Of a stretch of 47,363 nt of DNA, positions 42,105-47,363 are shown piece after piece. The position numbers were made by a program, and so were the translations under genes. Under the pieces are notes generated by a model, which was given only the letters and a program-made list of their open reading frames with translations, did not search any database and was not told where the DNA came from. The stretch lies in contig JAMNYO010000136.1 in assembly GCA_023622765.1 (NCBI GenBank), positions 1 through 47,363 on the forward strand, read 5' to 3'. This DNA comes from Bacteroidota bacterium (lineage in GTDB: Bacteria; Bacteroidota; Bacteroidia; Bacteroidales; Dysgonomonadaceae). Each line of letters begins with the position of its first letter. Positions within the stretch are counted from its first letter, which is position 1.

Positions 42105-45100
42105 ATGGTAGACCTGAGAGGAAAATACATTCTGCTTGTTTTGGCATTGCTGTTAGGTGCTGTGTTGCTGCTTATCATTGCTTGCCAGCGGAATGAAGGG
42201 GATGAGGCTGATGAGGCCTACAAAGAGTCCTTCTCGTCTAAGCTGTACACCATACGAAACGACGAGGATTCATTAAACCTCCTTCTGAACGAGTGCTTAG
42301 AGCGAGATGATGATGTTGGTGCGATCATTATCTACCGACAGCTGGGCAAGCATCAGCGTGATAATGCCCGCTTCTCCGATGCTATTGCCACGCATCAAGA
42401 GGGTCTCAACCTAGCGTTGAAAGTGCGAGACACTTTGGAGATCGTGCAGGCGCTCAATAACCTGGGAACCGATTTCCGCCGTATCGGCGTGTTGGCGGAA
42501 GCCAGTAGTTATCATTACCAGGCCCTTTCTTACTCCGAGGCCTACTCCAAGGTTAACGAACCTGGTACTGGAATGAAGAATCGGGTGGTGTCGCTCAACG
42601 GGCTGGGCAACATCAGCCTTACCCTTGGCTATCTCGACGAGGCGGAGAAATATTTTCGGGGTGCGCTGAAAGACGAGGTCACCCTTTCGAGCACTCTGGG
42701 GCAGGCTATCAACTACGCTAACATCGGAGCCATCTATGAACTTCGTCAACAATACGACTCGGCCAGGGTTTATTATGAGCACTCGATGAAGCAGAACGTG
42801 TTGGCCAAATCTGATATGGGTATTGGGCTTTGCCATATTCACTTTGGAGACTTACACGCCATCGAAGGGCGGTATGACCTAGCGAAAGAGGAGTACGCCA
42901 AAGCGCTGACGCTGATGCAGCATATAGCCGATTCATGGCATTGGCTTGAGGCCGGTTTGGCCATCGCCGAGGTTAGCTTGCAGACTAACGACCTGGTGGA
43001 GTTTAAGAAATACATCCGGGAGACTGAGCAGGTAGCCCGAGAGATTCAATCGCTCGAGCACCTGGCCAAGGTACACGGGCTTTGGCACGACTATTACTCG
43101 CTGCAAGGTGACCATGCCAACGCCATGTCACACTACAAGCGTAGCATTGCCATGCGCGACAGCATCCAGGGTGTGCAGCGAAGCAACGTCTACCTCGATA
43201 TGCGGGTGAACTACGAGCGCGACCGCAACGAGCGGTTAGTCGCTCGTATTGAGGCCGAAGCTGCCGCCAGGGAGAGCCGCCGTGCCTATATCTCGTACGT
43301 GCTCATTGCCATCATACTGATTGGGGGTGGTGTCATGGCTGTACTCTACTACGCGTACAAGGAGCGAAGTAGGAGCAATAAGCTCTTGAAGGAGATGGAA
43401 CGTACCCGCTCCGATTTTTTTACCAATATCACCCACGAAATACGCACCCCCCTCACCGTAATCCAGGGTTTTAATAAGCGGTTGCAAGAGAATGAGTCCA
43501 TCACCGAGAAGGAGAGGGAGGCCTACCGAAAAGCCATTGACCGTCAGAGCAGTAATTTGTTGAACATGGTTAACCAGCTACTAAGTGTTGCCAAGGTGAG
43601 TAGCGGTAATGATAAACCGGGGTGGCGGCACGGCGATATCGTTCCCTACCTGCGTATGGTGGCCGAGACGTTCCGGCTGCACGCTAAAGTTAACCATTTA
43701 GAGTTAATCTTCTACACCGACTTGACATCCCTCTATATGGATTTCGTGCCATTCTACGTGGATCGAATCGTGAGCAACCTGCTCACCAACGCTATCAAGC
43801 ACTCCAATCCTGGTGATAAGATACACCTTATCTTCACCCAGCGAAAAGGGGGCAACGAGGTTATCCTGCGCGTTACCGATACGGGCGAGGGGATTCCCCC
43901 GGAAGATCTGGGACGCATTTTCGAGATGTTTTACCAGAGTAGGCAGTCGGAGAACGTGGATGGTAGCGGGATAGGTCTCGCTTTCGTGCGCCTCATGGTG
44001 GAGAGGATGGACGGCACGGTGGTAGCCGAGAGCCAGTTGGGAAAAGGCTCCTCGTTCACGGTCACCTTGCCTATTAAAAATGCCCGCCTCCCGTTTATCG
44101 TACCTTTGGAACCGGCTAGACCGGGTGAGGTGGTTCAAACGAATCAAAGGAGTAAACCTGATAGGTTGGACGTTACCTCGGTAGCAACCCGATCTTCCGC
44201 GGACAGGGAATCCGATAAGGTCGCTGCTGACTTTACTAGTGAGGGAGTAACTGCCAAGCGAGCGATGGATAGCCCGATAGATGAAAGAGAGCCCGTAACC
44301 GAGAAAAGCACCGGTATCGATGAAGAGTGGGAGGGCGAAGAGGGTGTTGACGGCTCTACGGCCGACCGTCCCTTGATCCTCGTGGTGGAGGACAACAAAG
44401 ATGTAGCCATGTACGTGAAGTCGCTGCTCAACGAGAGTTATCGTGTGCTTACCGCGTCTAACGGGCAGGAGGGCTTTGAGGTGGCGGAAGCCAATGTCCC
44501 TGACCTCATTGTCACCGATGTCATGATGCCGGTGAAAGACGGTTACCAGCTCTGTCAAGAGCTTCAGGGCAGCCGCCTACTTAACCACGTGCCCATCATC
44601 ATGCTTACCGCGAAGGTGGGTGATGAGGACAAGATGAAGGGACTGAGTTACGGCATCCACTCCTATTTGAAGAAACCCTTTTACCCCGAGGAGCTCACGC
44701 TCCTGATCGCCAATATTCTTGATAGTCGAAAACGTTTAAAGGAGAAGTATTTAAACGTGATTATCAATCGGGCGAAAGACGAAAAGCTGAAGTCTGATGA
44801 AAATACGCTCTTCCTGCAAACCGTTACCGACCTGATCCATTCATCTATTGCCGATCCCAACTTGTCTATTTTTTCTTTGGCCGATGAGATGTCCATGAGT
44901 ACCTCGCAATTGAACCGTAAGATGAAAGGCATTACCGGTTACTCTACCATCTCGTACGTATTAAAGGTGAAGTTACATAAGGCCCGCAAGATGCTTACTG
45001 AAACCGATCGAAAGATCGCCGACGTGTCGGAGGCCTGCGGCTTTCAAGACTCCAGTTACTTCTCCAGGGTATTCAAGAAGGAGTTCGGCTTTACCCCCTC

Positions 45101-45134
45101 GCAAATCCAACGAAGACCTGAAAACGGAAACTAA
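42105..45134 (+). CDS. hybrid two-component system: TPR sensor, histidine kinase, receiver, AraC output
   Basis: All parts of a phosphorelay in one 1009-residue protein. An N-terminal hydrophobic segment (~8-27, ending IIACQ, lipobox-like) is followed by a ~360-residue TPR-like helical region (~85-355), a second transmembrane helix (~395-417), HisKA with THEIRTPL (His444), and HATPase with NAIKHS, DTGEGIP and GSGIGLAF. A long acidic, Ser/Thr-rich linker (~660-755) leads to a receiver with VVEDNKD, the acceptor Asp805 in VTDVMMP, and KKPF. The C-terminal AraC helix-turn-helix has the typical YFSRVFKKEFGFTPSQ end. The sensor should be periplasmic. HTCS proteins of polysaccharide loci instead usually have a Reg_prop propeller. 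ATG 42105 is preferred to GTG 42066. Phased direct repeats lie downstream at 45233. Confidence 0.92.
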   Translation: MVDLRGKYILLVLALLLGAVLLLIIACQRNEGDEADEAYKESFSSKLYTIRNDEDSLNLLLNECLERDDDVGAIIIYRQLGKHQRDNARFSDAIATHQEGLNLALKVRDTLEIVQALNNLGTDFRRIGVLAEASSYHYQALSYSEAYSKVNEPGTGMKNRVVSLNGLGNISLTLGYLDEAEKYFRGALKDEVTLSSTLGQAINYANIGAIYELRQQYDSARVYYEHSMKQNVLAKSDMGIGLCHIHFGDLHAIEGRYDLAKEEYAKALTLMQHIADSWHWLEAGLAIAEVSLQTNDLVEFKKYIRETEQVAREIQSLEHLAKVHGLWHDYYSLQGDHANAMSHYKRSIAMRDSIQGVQRSNVYLDMRVNYERDRNERLVARIEAEAAARESRRAYISYVLIAIILIGGGVMAVLYYAYKERSRSNKLLKEMERTRSDFFTNITHEIRTPLTVIQGFNKRLQENESITEKEREAYRKAIDRQSSNLLNMVNQLLSVAKVSSGNDKPGWRHGDIVPYLRMVAETFRLHAKVNHLELIFYTDLTSLYMDFVPFYVDRIVSNLLTNAIKHSNPGDKIHLIFTQRKGGNEVILRVTDTGEGIPPEDLGRIFEMFYQSRQSENVDGSGIGLAFVRLMVERMDGTVVAESQLGKGSSFTVTLPIKNARLPFIVPLEPARPGEVVQTNQRSKPDRLDVTSVATRSSADRESDKVAADFTSEGVTAKRAMDSPIDEREPVTEKSTGIDEEWEGEEGVDGSTADRPLILVVEDNKDVAMYVKSLLNESYRVLTASNGQEGFEVAEANVPDLIVTDVMMPVKDGYQLCQELQGSRLLNHVPIIMLTAKVGDEDKMKGLSYGIHSYLKKPFYPEELTLLIANILDSRKRLKEKYLNVIINRAKDEKLKSDENTLFLQTVTDLIHSSIADPNLSIFSLADEMSMSTSQLNRKMKGITGYSTISYVLKVKLHKARKMLTETDRKIADVSEACGFQDSSYFSRVFKKEFGFTPSQIQRRPENGN

Positions 45135-45152
45135 CGTTTTGGCTTGCCCCCA

Positions 45153-45185
45153 CCCTCTTCTCTCTTCTCTCTTTTCTCTTCTCTC
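45153..45185 (+). repeat. 33-nt polypyrimidine (CT-rich) tract
   Basis: An unbroken run of C and T (repeats of TCTCT/CTTCT) 18 bp after the regulator stop. It is simple sequence; no hairpin is formed by it. Confidence 0.8.
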
Positions 45186-45232
45186 GATAGGATATGCAAT
45201 ATATTAAAAGACAATCTATTAGTCTTTATTTG

Positions 45233-45302
45233 CGCGTGAAAAGTCCTAATCGCCTTGAATGTTAACGCGTCAAAAGTCCTAACTGACGCGTGAAAAGTCC
45301 TA
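45233..45302 (+). promoter_or_regulatory. three 16-bp direct repeats (candidate activator sites)
   Basis: CGCGTGAAAAGTCCTA occurs at 45233-45248 and 45287-45302, and with one change (CGCGTCAAAAGTCCTA) at 45266-45281. Starts are 33 and 21 bp apart, close to three and two helical turns, so the copies face the same side of DNA. The last copy ends 21 bp before the TATTTTTG element at 45324 and so abuts the -33 region. This is the layout expected for an activator such as an AraC-type regulator; the neighbouring hybrid sensor is the obvious candidate. Confidence 0.8.
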
Positions 45303-45323
45303 CAACTTCAAGACGAGATAAGT

Positions 45324-45331
45324 TATTTTTG
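45324..45331 (+). promoter_or_regulatory. -7 promoter element for the DUF805 gene
   Basis: TATTTTTG, an exact TAnnTTTG match, with no -33 TTTG, as expected for an activator-dependent promoter. The leader to ATG 45467 would be ~130 nt; it holds no hairpin that I can identify. Confidence 0.65.
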
Positions 45332-45466
45332 CTAAGAACGTATTGATTGGTAATTCCTGCCGTTGCATGCGTAATTCTACTTGAAGAGGCTGTAAAGCAG
45401 AATCAGCAATTAATAATTGAGTTTAAAAGCAACATCTTATTTATTAACCATTTAACAATTCAAAAA

Positions 45467-45844
45467 ATGAACAATGTAATTGACAATTTCAAGCAAGTTG
45501 TAATGGACAAGTACGCCGATTTTACTGGTAGGGCCAACCGGAGAGAGTATTGGCTTTTCGTACTGGCCGTGATCGTAATTAGCCTGGTCTTGTGGTTGTT
45601 TACCACCGTTTTCGCCAAAGTTAAGCTGCTCTATATCCTATTCGCGATACTATATGGGGCGGTATCTTTGGCGCTGTTGATACCCTCGCTGGCAGTGACC
45701 GTGCGCCGGTTGCATGACATAGGTAAGGGTGGCGGGTGGATATTCATCAGCCTGATACCGATTATCGGTGCAATCTGGCTTTTAATTCTGCTGATTAAGT
45801 ATGGCGAAACGGACGAGAACCGTTTTGGAAAGCCGGTGAACTAG
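45467..45844 (+). CDS. DUF805 small inner-membrane protein
   Basis: A 125-residue membrane protein of the DUF805 family (E. coli YhaH/YhaI type), function unknown. The family signature is present: FTGRANRREYWLF near 18-30 (the R-x-N-R-x-E-Y-W motif), followed by three to four hydrophobic segments (~30-50, 52-75, 95-113) with VTVRRLHDIGKGGGW between, and the C-terminal GxxxxNRFG end. The frame extends upstream to 45347, but the extra 40 residues do not fit the family and start close to the predicted transcription start, so ATG 45467 is chosen. Its promoter carries the three direct repeats. An 18-bp hairpin follows its stop. Confidence 0.92.
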   Translation: MNNVIDNFKQVVMDKYADFTGRANRREYWLFVLAVIVISLVLWLFTTVFAKVKLLYILFAILYGAVSLALLIPSLAVTVRRLHDIGKGGGWIFISLIPIIGAIWLLILLIKYGETDENRFGKPVN

Positions 45845-45858
45845 GCAGAGTCAAATAA

Positions 45859-45907
45859 AAGCTGGGACAAAGGCAAAATTTAAACAAGCTTGCTTTTGTC
45901 CTAGCTT
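45859..45907 (+). other. 18-bp hairpin between DUF805 and SPFH genes
   Basis: The arm at 45859-45876 pairs with 45890-45907 over 18 bp with two G-U pairs and no bulge, around a 13-nt loop. It begins 15 bp after the DUF805 stop. No T-run follows (GCACGAG), so it may be a partial terminator, an RNA stabiliser or a processing site. Confidence 0.7.
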
Positions 45908-45988
45908 GCACGAGAAATCTGTCGCGTGCCACTTTTAAATAGTTCAACTATTCACTGTATAAATTGTGTACTATCAACTTCTCAAATT

Positions 45989-47146
45989 ATGGCAATATTT
46001 AAGAAATTGAGAGCGGAATTCATCGATATTATCGAGTGGACCGATGAAACGAGCGACACCATGATTTGGCGCTTCCCGCGCTATCAGTCGGAGATTAAGA
46101 ACGGCGCACAGCTTACCGTACGCGAAACGCAGGTGGCAGTGCTGGTGAACGAGGGGCAATTCGCCGATGTGTATCAGCCGGGGCGATACGAGCTCACCAC
46201 GGCCAACATGCCCATACTGACCACCATCAGGGGGTGGAAGTACGGCTTTAACTCCCCCTTTAAGGTGGATGTTTACTTCGTGAACACCAAGCAATTCCTC
46301 AACCAGCGCTGGGGTACAGCCAATCCCATCATGATGCGCGACCCCGAGTTCGGTCCCATCCGAATGCGTGCGTTCGGCTCCTATAACTTTCGCGTGCAGC
46401 CAGATCCCATCCCCTTTATCCGTAACGTGGCGGGAACCAGCGGTGATTTCACCACGGAAGGTATCAGCGAGCAGTTGCGCAACTTCGTGATCACCAAGTT
46501 CACTGACTACCTGGGCGAATCGAAGATAGCGGCGCTCGACCTGGCGGCCAACCTCAACGAGTTTTCGGATGAGCTCACGCTGGCCCTGAAAGATGACTTC
46601 GCCGAGTACGGTATCGAGCTCACCCGTTTTCTGGTGGAAAATATATCGCTGCCTGAAGCGGTGGAAGAGGCGCTTGACAGGCGTACCAGCATGGGGGTTA
46701 TCGGCAACATGACCGCTTATACCCAGATGCAGTTCGCCGATTCGTTGAAAGACGCGGCCAACAACCCTGCCGGTGGAGGAAACCTCGCGGGCGACGCCAT
46801 GGGCGCTGGCATCGGCCTGGCTATGGCTGGACAGATGGCACAGCAGATGGTGAATCCACAGGGTGGACAGTTCAATCCCAACGCGCCGCAGCAACAGCCG
46901 CCTCATTTCGCACCGCCGCAAGGAGGAGCTACGCCGCCACCCATACCGCCTCAAATCATGTACCACGTGGCCATCGGTGGCGTGCAGCAGGGACCATTTC
47001 CTGAAGCACAACTCCAACAGATGGTTCAGCAAGGACAGCTCACCCCCGACACGTTGGTCTGGACGCAAGGTATGCCCGCTTGGGCTGCCGCGAATAGTGT
47101 ACCCGCGATTGCACGGTTTTTCGGAGCGGTACCGCCACCGTTATAA
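45989..47146 (+). CDS. SPFH-domain protein with C-terminal GYF_2 domain
   Basis: A 385-residue protein without signal peptide or strong membrane helix. It begins with FKKLRAEFIDIIEWTDETSDTMIWRFP, the start of the YdjI-like 'virion core protein' SPFH group (SPFH ~30-260). An alanine/glycine-rich, weakly hydrophobic stretch (AGDAMGAGIGLAMAGQMAQQM, ~270-292) is followed by a Pro/Gln linker, and a GYF_2 (DUF4339) domain from ~325 (YHVAIGGVQQGPFPEAQL, PDTLVWTQGMPAW). Relatives gather at membranes and are linked to envelope stress; details are unknown. The frame extends upstream, but ATG 45989 fits the family. It may be read from the DUF805 promoter through the hairpin. Confidence 0.9.
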   Translation: MAIFKKLRAEFIDIIEWTDETSDTMIWRFPRYQSEIKNGAQLTVRETQVAVLVNEGQFADVYQPGRYELTTANMPILTTIRGWKYGFNSPFKVDVYFVNTKQFLNQRWGTANPIMMRDPEFGPIRMRAFGSYNFRVQPDPIPFIRNVAGTSGDFTTEGISEQLRNFVITKFTDYLGESKIAALDLAANLNEFSDELTLALKDDFAEYGIELTRFLVENISLPEAVEEALDRRTSMGVIGNMTAYTQMQFADSLKDAANNPAGGGNLAGDAMGAGIGLAMAGQMAQQMVNPQGGQFNPNAPQQQPPHFAPPQGGATPPPIPPQIMYHVAIGGVQQGPFPEAQLQQMVQQGQLTPDTLVWTQGMPAWAAANSVPAIARFFGAVPPPL

Positions 47147-47156
47147 AATCTAACAG

Positions 47157-47206
47157 CAGTAGCCGTTGATTCAAATGCAACGGCTACTGTACACGTCATG
47201 TTTTTT
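47157..47206 (+). terminator. terminator after the SPFH-GYF gene
   Basis: A 12-bp perfect stem (CAGTAGCCGTTG 47157-47168, CAACGGCTACTG 47178-47189) with a 9-nt loop, 10 bp after the stop. A T-run (TTTTTT) comes ~11 nt later, further than usual. Confidence 0.75.
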
Positions 47207-47346
47207 CACTTCAAGGGATTTATGCATTAAACAAAAAAAATATAATAACCGTATGAAACCGACATGTTTAATTAAAACACCCTTGAGAATGAAAATTTGA
47301 CGGGGAGGAATTATCCCGCTCACGCTCCTTTTTATTAGCTTTATCC

Positions 47347-47363
47347 CGTCTGCCTTGCAGACG
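47347..47363. other. hairpin at the window edge
   Basis: CGTCTGC and GCAGACG form a 7-bp stem with a 3-nt loop and end exactly at the window edge. It may be a terminator for an opposite gene; what follows is not visible. Nothing else was seen from 47207 on. Confidence 0.4.

Noticed and set aside
43704-44558. 284-codon minus-strand frame inside the hybrid regulator
   Set aside because: It lies opposite well-conserved kinase and receiver motifs; a composition shadow.
45233-45302. Replication iterons
   Set aside because: Three copies only, no Rep gene or AT-rich unwinding zone, and a promoter directly follows; an activator array fits better.
45974-47068. 364-codon minus-strand frame opposite the SPFH-GYF gene
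   Set aside because: The plus-strand protein has clear domains; the antisense product is His/Arg-rich and has no recognisable family.

Overview
The window looks like a chromosomal segment of a Bacteroidota bacterium, most likely order Bacteroidales; family level (Dysgonomonadaceae-like) is only a guess. The reasons are: many copies of the Bacteroidota promoter -7 element TAnnTTTG, a SusC/SusD pair, a one-protein hybrid two-component regulator, a PPi-dependent phosphofructokinase, and general housekeeping gene content of that order. I see no phage, integrase, transposase, plasmid gene or CRISPR array. Most of the window is core genome.

Layout. 1-105: 3' end of a 5S rRNA and the terminator of the rRNA operon. 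246-1404: ribE (riboflavin synthase) and an FMN-type nitroreductase. 1587-7340: envelope cluster of an outer-membrane barrel, lptC, a CNNM/CBS membrane protein and a PpiD-type periplasmic chaperone. 7425-8991: a lipoprotein gene with a LamG jellyroll and an inserted beta-propeller, broken by a frameshift. 9137-13231 (minus): pfp and a UvrD/PcrA helicase. 13303-14787: a block of short repeats and a DUF4143-type ATPase. 14922-19602 (minus): cobB sirtuin, mutS, tdk and a small barrel protein. 19999-21012: FKBP-type lipoprotein. 21405-27011: SusC, SusD and an accessory lipoprotein, with no enzymes. 27305-30046: tRNA-Lys(CTT), an OmpA-family protein and a thioredoxin-fold lipoprotein without its redox cysteines. 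30132-34166: greA behind a promoter followed at once by a terminator, then a HIT hydrolase, htpG and a type I pantothenate kinase. 34457-37421: an ECF sigma factor convergent and overlapping with lon. 37677-39305: a secreted sialidase. 39430-41752: hpt, a polyprenyl synthase and a TatD nuclease. 41941-47146: tRNA-Ser(GGA), a TPR-type hybrid histidine kinase/AraC regulator, a promoter with three phased 16-bp direct repeats, a DUF805 membrane protein and an SPFH-GYF protein.

How parts may work together. Much of the content serves the envelope and protein quality control: LptC, PpiD, FKBP, OmpA, HtpG and Lon. The SusCD trio and the sialidase are nutrient-acquisition genes that sit apart. The right end may be a compact sensory unit. 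A membrane sensor with periplasmic TPRs and a C-terminal AraC DNA-binding domain lies next to an activator-like array of direct repeats, placed just upstream of the promoter for DUF805. The SPFH-GYF gene follows.

Most promising for follow-up are the repeat array at 45233-45302, the promoter-terminator leader of greA at 30132-30230, the repeat block ahead of the ATPase at 13303-13505, and the broken LamG-propeller gene. All assignments come from reading the sequence and from recalled family knowledge; no searches were run.
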